Assembly: GCF_024343575.1 (NCBI RefSeq)
Contig: NZ_RJUA01000127.1
Location: forward strand, 248,001 to 312,000
Source of the DNA: Lacihabitans sp. LS3-19
GTDB taxonomy: Bacteria; Bacteroidota; Bacteroidia; Cytophagales; Spirosomataceae
Length of the DNA: 64,000 nt
Direction: 5' to 3'
The notes under the pieces were generated by a model. It did no database searches. It was given only the letters and a program-made list of their open reading frames with translations, and had not been told where the DNA came from. This document shows positions 17,103-26,161 of this stretch, piece after piece. The first letter of the stretch is position 1. Each line of letters starts with the position of its first letter. The position numbers and the translations under genes were made by a program.

Positions 17103-17125
17103 ATTTTTTACTTTTTCATTTTATA

Positions 17126-17298
17126 ATCCCCCCACTTCCCGCATGAGGGACAGAACGGCCTGTTTGAGCTCTTTTTGTGGGCCTGCCGATAGGCGGAGTA
17201 CAAAAAAGCGAGTAGTGATGGCCCGACCCCAGCTGGAATGCGATTGCTTTTGGCTAGCGGAAATGCTCAGCTGGGGGCATGCCCAAATGTTGTTTTTT
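17126..17298. repeat. GC-rich non-coding element with long inverted repeat
   Basis: G+C rises abruptly to well over half, from about one third before. The element contains a perfect 9-bp inverted repeat CCCCAGCTG (17227-17235) / CAGCTGGGG (17268-17276) with a 32-nt loop, plus a smaller hairpin around GCCTGCCGATAGGC. It sits between the truncated toxin and the end of the DUF1501 gene. It looks like a dispersed element of the kind found in Cytophagales intergenic regions; an open frame through it in the minus direction has Arg/Ser-rich nonsense composition. Confidence 0.45.
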
Positions 17299-17299
17299 T

Positions 17300-18745
17300 T
17301 TAGCTCAGGATATCTTTGACTACTTGTCCGCTGACGTCGGTGAGGCGGAATCGGCGACCTTGGGATTTGAAAATGAGCTGCTCGTGGTCGATACCCAAGA
17401 GGTGCATCAAGGTGGCTTGGAAGTCGTGTACGTGTACGGGATTTTTGACAATGTTGTAGCTGAAGTCGTCGGTTTGGCCATAACTGAGTCCGGCTTTTAC
17501 GCCTGCACCTGCCATCCACATACTGAAACAGCGTGGGTGATGGTCGCGGCCGTAGTCGTTTTGGGTGAGTTTGCCTTGGGAGTACACTGTGCGGCCAAAT
17601 TCGCCTCCCCAGACAACGAGGGTATCTTCAAGCATGCCGCGACGTTTGAGGTCGATAAGCAGGGCTGCTGTTGCCTGGTCGGTTTGTTTGCACTGTTGGG
17701 CCATGTTTTTGGGCAAGCCGCCGTGATGGTCCCAACCTTGATGGTAAAGCTGCACAAACCGCACGTCTTTTTCGAGGAGTTTACGGGCTAGGAGGCAGTT
17801 GGCGGCATAGGAACCTTTGTCGCGACTGTCGGGTCCGTAAAGCTCGAAGACTTCATCTGACTCATGGGTGGTGTCCATGACCTCAGGCACGGAGGTTTGC
17901 ATGCGATACGCCATTTCGTATTGGGCTATGCGAGCGTCTACTTCGGGGTCTGCCCATTTATCGTTTTGGAGCTGATTGAGCTGCGTGAGGTAGCTGAGCA
18001 TCTCTTGGCGGTCGGCACCGTCGTATCCCTCGGGGTTGTTGAGAAACAGAACTGGGTCTTTGCCCGATCTAAACTGCACACCTTGGTGCTCCGATGGCAG
18101 GAAGCCGTTGCCCCAAAGGCGGGCGTAAAGTGGCTGGTCTTTGGCGGCGTTTTTGGATATCAATACAATGAAAGCAGGCAGATTTTGGTTTTCGGAACCT
18201 AGCCCATACGACAGCCATGAACCTATTGAAGGTCGGCCGGGTAATTGGTGACCTGTCTGAAAAAACGTGATGGCTGGGTCGTGGTTGATTTGCTCTGTAT
18301 AGAGTGATTTGATGATGCAAAGTTCGTCTACAACTTGGGCGGTATAGGGCAGCAATTCGGAAACCCAGGTTTTGTTTTTGCCGTGTTGGTTAAATTTAAA
18401 CGCCGATGGCACCACTGGCAAAACGGCCTGATTGGCACTCATTCCGGTAAGGCGTTGGCCTTTGCGGACACTGTCGGGGAGATCTTGGCCAAACATGTTG
18501 CTTAGGCGAGGTTTGTAGTCGAAGGTTTCGAACTGCGAAGGTCCACCAGCCATAAACAGGTAAACCACTCGCTTGGCTTTTGGGGCGATGCTTGGCAAAG
18601 CTGCTAAGAGGTCTTTCTCAAAACTTTTGGCGTCGGAACTCGTGGAAAGTAAATTTCCGAGGGCAAACGCACCAAGGCCTGAGGCGGTTTTTTGGAGGAA
18701 ATTCCGTCTGTCGAGTTTTTTTGTGATATTTTCTAGGTCTTTCAT
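17300..18745 (-). CDS. DUF1501 family protein with Tat-type signal
   Basis: About 481 aa from 'MKDLENITKK'; the frame opens at 18796 but the upstream residues are not typical. A twin-arginine signal 'DRRNFLQKTASGLGAFALG' is followed by the DUF1501 domain with 'RVVYLFMAGGPSQFETFDYKP', in parts, and the C-terminal 'DTLVVWGGEFGRT' and 'GRDHHPRCFSMWMAGAGVK' patches that give the family its alkaline-phosphatase-like fold. DUF1501 genes nearly always pair with a PSD1 cytochrome gene, which follows upstream here (18877). G+C is close to one half, clearly higher than all neighbours including its partner, which points to a different recent origin. Confidence 0.88.
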   Translation of the reverse strand: MKDLENITKKLDRRNFLQKTASGLGAFALGNLLSTSSDAKSFEKDLLAALPSIAPKAKRVVYLFMAGGPSQFETFDYKPRLSNMFGQDLPDSVRKGQRLTGMSANQAVLPVVPSAFKFNQHGKNKTWVSELLPYTAQVVDELCIIKSLYTEQINHDPAITFFQTGHQLPGRPSIGSWLSYGLGSENQNLPAFIVLISKNAAKDQPLYARLWGNGFLPSEHQGVQFRSGKDPVLFLNNPEGYDGADRQEMLSYLTQLNQLQNDKWADPEVDARIAQYEMAYRMQTSVPEVMDTTHESDEVFELYGPDSRDKGSYAANCLLARKLLEKDVRFVQLYHQGWDHHGGLPKNMAQQCKQTDQATAALLIDLKRRGMLEDTLVVWGGEFGRTVYSQGKLTQNDYGRDHHPRCFSMWMAGAGVKAGLSYGQTDDFSYNIVKNPVHVHDFQATLMHLLGIDHEQLIFKSQGRRFRLTDVSGQVVKDILS

Positions 18746-18762
18746 TTCTGTTTTTTTTAATT

Positions 18763-18872
18763 GAACACTGATGACACTGATTGGACAGATTTTCACTGTT
18801 TTTTAAAAATTTTGATCTGCGTTTATCAGTTAAATCTGTGCGGCAGCCGATGCTGTTATCTGTGTTCCATTA
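18763..18872. repeat. Dispersed degenerate intergenic repeat, copy 2
   Basis: The gap between the DUF1501 and PSD1 genes holds 'CACTGATGACACTGATTGG', 'GATCTGCGTTTATCAG' and 'ATCTGTG' elements like those at 16335-16390, partly inverted with respect to each other. No gene is seen. Confidence 0.5.
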
Positions 18873-18876
18873 CACT

Positions 18877-21800
18877 CTACCTTTTAGTTAAAGTCGCATC
18901 CGAATTTAGGATAGTGGAAGCTACTACTGTGTTGGCGGCTATCGCCGAAGGATCTAGGCTAGGGTTTATTTTGGACAATCCTGCTGAAATCCAGCCTTTT
19001 GCTTTATCGGGATCGGCTTTGAATTTTTGGTATTCTTTTTCTCGCAATTCAATCAAAAGTTTTATTTCGGCTTCGCTCGGACTTTTTCCGGTTAGTTTTT
19101 TATAGGTGTTTTGAATGCTGATTTTTGCGTCTGATTGGCTACACATTTGTTCACCCAGTTTTTTGGCGGCTTCTAAAAACGTTGGGTCGTTGAGCGTAAC
19201 CAAGGCTTGCAATGGCGTATTGGTGCTTTGGCGTCTTACGATACAAGAGCTTCGTTGGGATGCGTCAAAGGTTCCCAAAGTAGGATTTGGGACGGTTCGT
19301 TTTACGACAATGTATAGACTTCGGCGGTAAATCTCATCTGTGGAGTCGGGCTTATAAGTGGCTCCGTTTATGTCCCACAGGCCTTCAGGTTGATAGGGTT
19401 TTATGCTTTTTCCTCCGATTTTCTCATTTAATAATCCGCTCGCCAGCAAGGCGTTGTCTCGAATCATTTCGGCTGTTAGTCGTTTAGCAGGACCTCTGGC
19501 CAAAAGTCTATTTTCTGGGTCGAGCGTTCGCATATCTTCTGTCGCTCTAGAATCCTGACGATATGCGGCGGACATCACGATGGTTTTGTTAAGTTGTTTT
19601 TGGTCCCAATTGCTTTCTCTAAATGTTACGGCTAACCAATCTAATAGTTCAGCATGGGTGGGCATTTCTCCCTGATTGCCAAAGTCTTCGCTTGTTTTGA
19701 CGAGACCAGTTCCGAAGAAATTCTGCCAAAGACGATTTACTGCCACTCGAGCAGTGAGGGGATGATTTTCGTCGGCGAGCCATTGGGCTAAACCTAAGCG
19801 ATTTTTAGGATATTTGTCTGAAAAAGCCAATATGTCCTTTGGCGTATTTGGAAATACTTCCGGACCAAAAGCGTCGTATTGGCCACGGAGAAGCAAATGC
19901 GTCTTTTTGGGCTTTGGCATTTCTTGCATTACCATGAGTTCAGGAATATGTTCCATAGAATCTGCCAGAGCCGTTCTTGCTATTTTGAGTGTATTTCGAG
20001 CCACCAAACTATTGGAATCTACTGCCGAAAGGTAATATTGTTTTAATGTTTCTTTTTCTGACATGCTAAGGCTTTCAATATTTTTATGGCTTATGGTAGC
20101 CCAAGAAGCTTTTTTTGCCAAAATGTTGATTTCGAAAGATGTTAAAACTCTGTCATAAACCACGATGTCGTCCACTTTTCCACCTTTAAATCCCAGACCT
20201 CGCCACCAGCCGCCGATTTGTAGTGCAGGTTCATTTTTAGAGAAAAATATGATGTCTTTGTAGAGTTGGTCTATTACGGTTTCCATTTCGATAGTTTGGC
20301 CGTCTAGATAAACTTGGAGGCCATTGGCGGTAGAGGATCCATCGTAGGTCATGGTTATTTGTATCCATTTGTCTCTTGGAACATCATTTATGCTTAGTTT
20401 TGTAATTGCATTTGAGGGGGCAGTATGTGCCAAAGTGGCTTCCAGTCGGTTGTTTTTCAGGTACAGATGAAAGCCTTTGAAATTGTACAATCGCTCGGCG
20501 TTGCTTTTATGGAAAATAACACCCTCTTTCATGTCTTTCGGAATTTTTAGCCAAAGACCTACCGAAAAAGGTTCAGATTTTCGGAATACCCCAACGTCTT
20601 TTAGGTCAGCATAAACATCGCCATCTAAGATAAGGATGGTATTGTTATCTGTTTTTTCAAAAGTAGGTTTATCGACCACCCCAGCATCACGTCGCATAAT
20701 ACCTTTTTGAGCAGGGTTTAAGGTGTTTTTTAATGAATCCTCAAAAGTATAATATCCTTGTAGATTGGCCTTAGGAATAGAAAAATCTGAAAGTTTGGCG
20801 TATTCCTTGGTATTTAACCAATTTTCAAATTTGGCTTCTGCTTTTTGTTGCTCGACTTTGAGTTTTTCTTCGTTTTCAAATACGGTCTTTTTCAAAAAAG
20901 TAATGATTTTTTCTTGTTCTTCATCAGGTAAAAGTAAGGTGGGCGTTGGCGGGTCGTCGTTCCAAGCTATTTGACCAGCTTCTCGTACATTGTTGAAAAA
21001 ACTGTATAATTCATAATAATTTTTCTGTGAAATGGGATCGTATTTGTGGTCGTGGCAGCGAGCACAGCCTACCGTAATCCCTAAAAAAGCGTCTCCGAAA
21101 GTGTTGGTTCTATCCATAACATACTCGGTTTGAAATTCTTCTTCAACTATGCCACCTTCGAGGTTTTGCTGGTGATTGCGGTTAAATGCCGTAGAAATAA
21201 TCATGTCTTTGGTGGGATTTGGCATCAAGTCACCCGCAAGCTGTTGCTCTATGAAATTGTTGTAAGGCATGTTTTGGTTGAAGGCCTTTATGACCCAGTC
21301 ACGGTAAGGCGACATGTCGCGTAGGCGGTCGACCGTGTAGCCATGAGAGTCGGCAAATCGAGCCAAATCGAGCCAATCGGTGGCCATTTTTTCACCATAA
21401 TGTGGCGAAGCCAAAAGCCTGTCAACCTGTTTTTCGTAGGCACTTGGAGTATTATCGTTAAAATATGCGTCTATTTCAGATAAAGTTGGAGGTAAGCCAG
21501 TTAAATCAAGAGAAACTCTACGCAGCAATATTTCCTTGTCTGCTTCTTTGTTTTGGTTCAGGTTTAGCGTTTTTAGTTTGGCAAGAATAAAATTATCTAT
21601 GGGATTAAACACCAATTGGCCAGCATCAATAGCTGGAATTGGCTTTTTTATGGGTTTCAAAAACGCCCAATGTGGCTGATAAACTGCACCATTTTCTATC
21701 CATTTAATTATGGTAGCTTTTTCAGTGACCGATAGTGATAAATGCGATTTTGGCGTAGGCATTTTGTAATCTGGATCTTCCGAAATTATTCTATGAAACA

Positions 21801-22098
21801 CCTCGCTTTTTCTTAAGTTTTTGGGTGAAATTGCCACTTTTCCAGGACTTTCGGGTAATTCAGCATAAGCATTGGCAGCGATATCGAGACGTAAGCCTGC
21901 TTTTTGCTTAGCTTTATCAGGTCCATGGCAAGCAAAGCATTTGTCTGACAATATGGGCTTTATGTGAATATTGTAGTCAATGTCATTTGGTAATGTTTTG
22001 TAGGCATCCGCTATTTCTTTGGGTAATTTTGTGCCTGTTTGGGCATTTACTGACCAAATATTAATGGAAACAAATAAGAAAATGAGTTTAAGTTTCAT
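18877..22098 (-). CDS. PSD1/planctomycete-type cytochrome C protein (DUF1549-DUF1553, LamG insert)
   Basis: 1073 aa, with a signal peptide (to 'NAQ'). Order: PSCyt1 heme motif CFACH near 53-57 in 'DKCFACHGPDKAKQKAGLRLD'; DUF1549 about 160-370 ('DWLDLARFADSHGYTVDRLR', 'CARCHDHKYDPI', a further heme-like CARCH); a LamG/concanavalin-like domain about 470-650; DUF1553 about 750-1020 ('NRLWQNFFGTGLVKTSEDFG', 'TPLQALVTLNDPTF'). These large periplasmic proteins accompany DUF1501 partners in Planctomycetes and Bacteroidota and are thought to act in degradation of complex carbohydrates. The activity is unproven. Confidence 0.92.
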   Translation of the reverse strand: MKLKLIFLFVSINIWSVNAQTGTKLPKEIADAYKTLPNDIDYNIHIKPILSDKCFACHGPDKAKQKAGLRLDIAANAYAELPESPGKVAISPKNLRKSEVFHRIISEDPDYKMPTPKSHLSLSVTEKATIIKWIENGAVYQPHWAFLKPIKKPIPAIDAGQLVFNPIDNFILAKLKTLNLNQNKEADKEILLRRVSLDLTGLPPTLSEIDAYFNDNTPSAYEKQVDRLLASPHYGEKMATDWLDLARFADSHGYTVDRLRDMSPYRDWVIKAFNQNMPYNNFIEQQLAGDLMPNPTKDMIISTAFNRNHQQNLEGGIVEEEFQTEYVMDRTNTFGDAFLGITVGCARCHDHKYDPISQKNYYELYSFFNNVREAGQIAWNDDPPTPTLLLPDEEQEKIITFLKKTVFENEEKLKVEQQKAEAKFENWLNTKEYAKLSDFSIPKANLQGYYTFEDSLKNTLNPAQKGIMRRDAGVVDKPTFEKTDNNTILILDGDVYADLKDVGVFRKSEPFSVGLWLKIPKDMKEGVIFHKSNAERLYNFKGFHLYLKNNRLEATLAHTAPSNAITKLSINDVPRDKWIQITMTYDGSSTANGLQVYLDGQTIEMETVIDQLYKDIIFFSKNEPALQIGGWWRGLGFKGGKVDDIVVYDRVLTSFEINILAKKASWATISHKNIESLSMSEKETLKQYYLSAVDSNSLVARNTLKIARTALADSMEHIPELMVMQEMPKPKKTHLLLRGQYDAFGPEVFPNTPKDILAFSDKYPKNRLGLAQWLADENHPLTARVAVNRLWQNFFGTGLVKTSEDFGNQGEMPTHAELLDWLAVTFRESNWDQKQLNKTIVMSAAYRQDSRATEDMRTLDPENRLLARGPAKRLTAEMIRDNALLASGLLNEKIGGKSIKPYQPEGLWDINGATYKPDSTDEIYRRSLYIVVKRTVPNPTLGTFDASQRSSCIVRRQSTNTPLQALVTLNDPTFLEAAKKLGEQMCSQSDAKISIQNTYKKLTGKSPSEAEIKLLIELREKEYQKFKADPDKAKGWISAGLSKINPSLDPSAIAANTVVASTILNSDATLTKR

Positions 22099-22117
22099 TT
22101 GCCAAATTTTCGATAAT

Positions 22118-23533
22118 CTAAAGTTTTACAGTTCCTTTCAACGAATCGGGTTTTGAGAATTTGAAATTGCCGTATTCTATTCTCGTATTGGACATTTTCT
22201 TTTTTAGTTTTTCTATTCCTTCTTCCGAAATTTTAGTTTTCCATAAATATAACACTTTCAGGTTTTTAAAGCTCGAAATCGTTTCAATACTTTCATCCGA
22301 AACTTCCGTATTGTATAGATTTAATTGCCTTAGATTTTTTAAACTTTCTAAGTTTTTTATACCCTTATCAGTTATTGAGGTTCTTTCAAGATTCAATTTT
22401 TCAAGATTATTAAACTCTTTTAATTGATCCATATCTGCGTCAGAAAATTCTTTGTTATTGATTTTTAGAGAAAAAACATTTTCTTTAAGTTCTTGTAAAT
22501 CTGACAGATAAGTCGGGTTGTAGTTTTTGACATTCACAAAATTAACATCGAGTTTTTTGCCACTATTTCCTTCTAAATTCACTACTATTTTTTGGTTTTT
22601 TAGTTTTTGCAAAACCATTTCATTTGGAATATCTAGCTTGGTTTCAGCAGTTAATAGATTTTCAAAAGATTCCTTTGATAAAACTTCTTCCGATGCAATA
22701 TTTACATTAGAAATTTCCGCCACTTTTATTTGAGGAATAATTGTTTCATCCTCAATTTCTCCTGTAAAAGATGCACCTTTTTTTATCCAAAAATTAATGA
22801 TTGAAATCTCATTTGAAGTCAACTGTGGCTTCCCTTTTGGTGGCATGTGTTTTTCTTTTTCTAAAGGCAAAAGTAAATGGGAATACAAGAGGCTTTTATT
22901 TGGATTTCCGGCTTTTAAAATTTCTCCATTTTTACCTCCTTTTCTTATGAAAACTTCATTATCAAGTCGTAAACCACCTTTCTTTTTCCTAGAGGAATGA
23001 CAGTTGTAGCATTTTTTCTCTAAAATAGGCAATACTTTTTCTTTGTAGAGAAAGGTTTGTTTTACCAGATTTTTCGTTTGATTTGTGCTATCTATTTTAG
23101 TGTCTTTTTCAGAGATAATTGCAGTATCACTTGCTTTTTCATCTGATGCAAAAAGATAATTTTCTCCATGGGTGATAGTTCCTCCAAAATGACCCGCAAC
23201 CGCTAACACAGCAACCATTATTGATGATATAAGCATCCTCTGTTTTTGGAAAAAATAGGCAGAAAACCCCAAGATGCAGGAGCTTATGCCTGTCCATTGG
23301 TGTTTTTCCACGAGTTCGGCATCATAATCACCACTTTGGGCCAAAAACCATCCAGTAAGACAAGAAAGTGCGGCAGCAAAAGAGCCCAAAAGCAATGCAA
23401 TTGAAATAGCCGATAAGAGATTTGCTTTTTGCCATCTTTCATAAATAATCAGAACGAAAGCAAAAAGCAAAATCCCAATGGGCAAATGCACCAATAATGG
23501 ATGGAACTGACCTATGATTTTTGAGAAATCCAT
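22118..23533 (-). CDS. DUF2231 membrane protein with cytochrome-C and leucine-rich repeat domains
   Basis: 471 aa from 'MDFSKIIGQFHPLLVHLPIG', whose ATG overlaps the preceding stop by one base. Residues 1-130 are four membrane helices (DUF2231). A planctomycete-type cytochrome domain follows, with CYNCH near 175-179 and 'HMPPKGKPQLT' downstream. The C-terminal 130 residues have three to four leucine-rich repeats ('LEKLNLERTSITDKGIKNL', 'LRQLNLYNTEVSDESIETI', 'LKVLYLWKTKISEEGIEKL'). It would anchor a periplasmic heme domain to the inner membrane, with the LRR as a docking surface. It lies 19 nt before the PSD1 gene. Confidence 0.88.
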   Translation of the reverse strand: MDFSKIIGQFHPLLVHLPIGILLFAFVLIIYERWQKANLLSAISIALLLGSFAAALSCLTGWFLAQSGDYDAELVEKHQWTGISSCILGFSAYFFQKQRMLISSIMVAVLAVAGHFGGTITHGENYLFASDEKASDTAIISEKDTKIDSTNQTKNLVKQTFLYKEKVLPILEKKCYNCHSSRKKKGGLRLDNEVFIRKGGKNGEILKAGNPNKSLLYSHLLLPLEKEKHMPPKGKPQLTSNEISIINFWIKKGASFTGEIEDETIIPQIKVAEISNVNIASEEVLSKESFENLLTAETKLDIPNEMVLQKLKNQKIVVNLEGNSGKKLDVNFVNVKNYNPTYLSDLQELKENVFSLKINNKEFSDADMDQLKEFNNLEKLNLERTSITDKGIKNLESLKNLRQLNLYNTEVSDESIETISSFKNLKVLYLWKTKISEEGIEKLKKKMSNTRIEYGNFKFSKPDSLKGTVKL

Positions 23534-24828
23534 TATTCCATCATTTTCTCCAACAACCAATTTGTGATTTTTTCTCTCTGCTCTGGATAAGTCCAGTGGC
23601 CAGTTTCAAGGGCTAGATATAGTTCTTTGGGTGCTTTTATGGTATTGTAGGCAGCATACATGGATGTTGGAGGGCAGGTTTCGTCGTTATAGCCCCATGA
23701 GTAAATGCCCGGAATGCTTAGGCGGCGGGCGAAATTTACGACATCGTAATAGCCAACGGTTTCGATCTTCTCTTTTTTGTTGTTAAAAGCCAAGCCAGTT
23801 TTGTCGAAATAATGTGGCCAACCACCTGCTCTTCCGTTGAGGTAACCCGTGACATCAGAAATAGCAGGATAAAATGCTCCTAACCATTTTACACGGTTGT
23901 CTAAAGCCGCGGTTACTATTGATAAAGCTCCACCCTGACTTCCGCCAGTTACCGCCAAATTTTTACCGTCAAATTGTGTTAAACTTACCAAAAAGTCGTT
24001 GGCCCTTACACAGCCCATATACACTCTTTTGTAGAAAAAACGATTCTTGTCGTCAAGGTTGTAGTTGGGGTATCCGTTCAGAATTCCTCTGCCCAAATCG
24101 GCATAAACTTGTGGGTCGAGGTTTACTGGAATGCCGTGAATGCCAATTTGAAGGGTTATAATTCCTTTCTCAGCATTGGCTACATCTCCATAATACGGCC
24201 TTACACCAGCACCAGGGACCTGCAAAAGTGCAGGGTATTTTCCTTCTTTTTTGGGAATACAAAGAATTCCGTAAAGCCTTGTACCGAGAGCAAAGTTTTG
24301 AATATTTACTTGATAAACATTTACTTTTTCGGTGCATCGCTCTGGTAAAAGCGTCATTTTGGCATCAAGTGGAATTTTTGCCAAATCTGCTTTGGCGTTG
24401 TCCCAGAAAGTGTCAAAATCCGCAGGATTGGCGGCAGTTGGCTGAATATCAGTGGGATTAAAACCTGCCGTTGCAAGGTTTCGGTATTCTTTGCCGTCGA
24501 TTTCGGCAATGGCAACACAACGAAGAAAACCTGCTGTGTTCATGGTGCCAGCATCTATCGTTTGGCTTCCCGAAGCTAACATTATGGTTTCTTTTTTGGT
24601 AGGTTCCATTTTCTCAGGACCGATTTCGTATTTGATTTTGGCGTTTTTTACGGGATTCCCATTTTGCAAAACTGAAATCGTAAACTTCACTTTTTCGCCG
24701 GTTTTATAGGTCCAATCGGTATGATCAGCTGCCACTATTACTTTGATGAGTTTTTCGGTGGGTTGAGCGAGGGAAATTCCGGTACTAAGAAATACCAGAT
24801 AAAGCCAAAGAGAAAGTCTTTTTTGCAT
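23533..24828 (-). CDS. Secreted acetyl-xylan esterase / cephalosporin-C deacetylase-type hydrolase (AXE1)
   Basis: 431 aa with a signal peptide (to 'ISLAQ'). An N-terminal beta-sandwich (about 22-125, 'KVKFTISVLQNGNPVKNAKIKYEI') precedes the alpha/beta hydrolase, which has the nucleophile Ser in 'GGSQGGALS' near 296-304, and the catalytic His near the C-terminus in 'ALETGHWTYPEQ'. This is the AXE1 family that removes acetyl groups from glycans. It starts the four-gene run esterase - DUF2231 cytochrome - PSD1 - DUF1501, which suggests joint action on an acetylated polysaccharide. Confidence 0.9.
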   Translation of the reverse strand: MQKRLSLWLYLVFLSTGISLAQPTEKLIKVIVAADHTDWTYKTGEKVKFTISVLQNGNPVKNAKIKYEIGPEKMEPTKKETIMLASGSQTIDAGTMNTAGFLRCVAIAEIDGKEYRNLATAGFNPTDIQPTAANPADFDTFWDNAKADLAKIPLDAKMTLLPERCTEKVNVYQVNIQNFALGTRLYGILCIPKKEGKYPALLQVPGAGVRPYYGDVANAEKGIITLQIGIHGIPVNLDPQVYADLGRGILNGYPNYNLDDKNRFFYKRVYMGCVRANDFLVSLTQFDGKNLAVTGGSQGGALSIVTAALDNRVKWLGAFYPAISDVTGYLNGRAGGWPHYFDKTGLAFNNKKEKIETVGYYDVVNFARRLSIPGIYSWGYNDETCPPTSMYAAYNTIKAPKELYLALETGHWTYPEQREKITNWLLEKMME

Positions 24829-24926
24829 ACAATTATTTTTTAAGGTTGAATTGTACGAATTTACAGCATTTATTTTGGACTAGGGGAAATTCTAAATAGA
24901 AATATTTTGCAAGTTTTCGAAAAGCA

Positions 24927-25676
24927 TTATTTATATCCTCTTTGGTTTAATGCTTCAAATTGGGCAAAATTGAAACCTGCGTTTTCAGCCATTCCGTATA
25001 TTGGAAATGCTAAAACTTGAGAGGCGATGTCGCCATAGAGGAAATTAAAAATCAGGGTGTATTCTTCTGTATCTATATGTTTTTCGAAGTGTTTTTTAGT
25101 GCTTTGGTAATCAAAGTTGTCAGTGATTGTTTTTGGGTTATTTTTAGCTATAAATATTTCTTGATTAAAATGCTCTTGAAGGGTTTTGGCTTGTCCATTT
25201 TTATGAAAGTAGATTGTACGAAAAACATAGTCCTGGGTTCTTTGGATTATTAGTTCTTCCGTATACATTTCACTAGTCCAGAAAAACGGCGTGCAAAATT
25301 TACGGGCAAACAAGGCTTTTGTTTTGAATTTGCTATCGTAATCTGTAGTGAATCGATTTGTCCAGCCGCCTAGCATATCATCTGCCAAATTTAGACATAC
25401 GCTGAAGATTTCTTCCTCGGTAAATTCTGTTAACTGTTGATTTATTTTTTCAAGTGTATTTTCGATTATTTGTTCAGCATTTAGAGACTTTAGTTCTAAG
25501 AGTTTTTCTAAAACTTGCGGTTTGGCCATTGGATTAAATCCACCGATTGGCAGCACCATATCGTTTTTCGAATTTCCTTTTAACAAGGTCAAATAAGCCT
25601 GAAACCTCTCCTGACCTATCGGCATTTTGTAGAGTTTTTCTATTTGGTCTATAACTAGGAGAAGCTTGAATTTCAT
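24927..25676 (-). CDS. Hypothetical cytosolic protein, 249 aa
   Basis: No signal peptide or membrane segment. The sequence is helical and polar, with 'ERFQAYLTLLKGNSKNDMVLPIGGFNPMAKP' (three parts) near 24-54 and a Trp-rich middle 'DDMLGGWTNRFTTDYD'. I do not recognise a domain. It follows the 25689 gene by 12 nt and is probably one transcript with it. Confidence 0.7.
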   Translation of the reverse strand: MKFKLLLVIDQIEKLYKMPIGQERFQAYLTLLKGNSKNDMVLPIGGFNPMAKPQVLEKLLELKSLNAEQIIENTLEKINQQLTEFTEEEIFSVCLNLADDMLGGWTNRFTTDYDSKFKTKALFARKFCTPFFWTSEMYTEELIIQRTQDYVFRTIYFHKNGQAKTLQEHFNQEIFIAKNNPKTITDNFDYQSTKKHFEKHIDTEEYTLIFNFLYGDIASQVLAFPIYGMAENAGFNFAQFEALNQRGYK

Positions 25677-25688
25677 TCGCCAAACAAA

Positions 25689-26009
25689 TCAAATCATCAA
25701 TTCATCCACGTCCAAACCTGCCAAACGCATGGCTTCGTATTCTACTTCTATAATAAATTCGGATTGATCTTGGTCGAAATCTTCGTTGTTCCAGTCTTTA
25801 AAAAACTGCTCGGTTTGGTCTTTTAAGTCAGGTGTATTTTTATCAAGGTGCACCATCAGGAAATTGGTAAAATACAGGACTTCCTCTTTCATTTCTTTCA
25901 CCACATCCTCACCAGGATAGGTAAGTTCTCTGTCTTCCCATTCATCTAATATAAACCAATCTTTGGTTTTGAATTCTTCTAAAAGTGTAAGTCGCTCGAG
26001 TTTTGTCAT
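25689..26009 (-). CDS. Hypothetical acidic protein, 106 aa
   Basis: The start at 26009 (MTKLERLTLLEEF) is preferred, because the longer frame to 26048 adds an aromatic-rich, atypical N-terminus. The protein is very acidic and mainly helical ('EDVVKEMKEEVLYFTNFLMVHL', 'DQTEQFFKDWNNEDFDQDQSEF'). Family not recognised with confidence. Confidence 0.65.
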   Translation of the reverse strand: MTKLERLTLLEEFKTKDWFILDEWEDRELTYPGEDVVKEMKEEVLYFTNFLMVHLDKNTPDLKDQTEQFFKDWNNEDFDQDQSEFIIEVEYEAMRLAGLDVDELMI

Positions 26010-26095
26010 TTCGGAAAAGCTAAATTTAAAATATCTACAAAAATACAAGATAAATATTCATCCCAAACACTTAAAAATGGAATAGGTTATTATTT

Positions 26096-26141
26096 CTTAA
26101 TGATAACGTAAAGTTAGGCTAATATGCGAACCATAGCTTTG
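26096..26141 (+). promoter_or_regulatory. Promoter with three 11-bp-phased boxes (Pho-like) for the DUF5690 gene
   Basis: Three adjoining 11-mers CTTAATGATAA, CGTAAAGTTAG, GCTAATATGCG (26096-26128), each with TAA at positions 3-5, are followed by 5 nt (AACCA) and a perfect -7 TAGCTTTG (26134-26141). The same architecture recurs at four other promoters in this window. The ATG is 20 nt downstream. No -33 TTG is present at the usual distance, as expected for an activator-dependent promoter. Confidence 0.6.
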
Positions 26142-26161
26142 GAGTTTTAAACCAAATAGAA

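Noticed and set aside
17121-17519. 132-codon minus-strand ORF
   Set aside because: It overlaps DUF1501 out of frame and crosses the GC-rich repeat; Arg/Ser-rich composition.
17279-18202. Several plus-strand ORFs over the DUF1501 gene
   Set aside because: High-G+C shadows in other frames, without domains or start signals.
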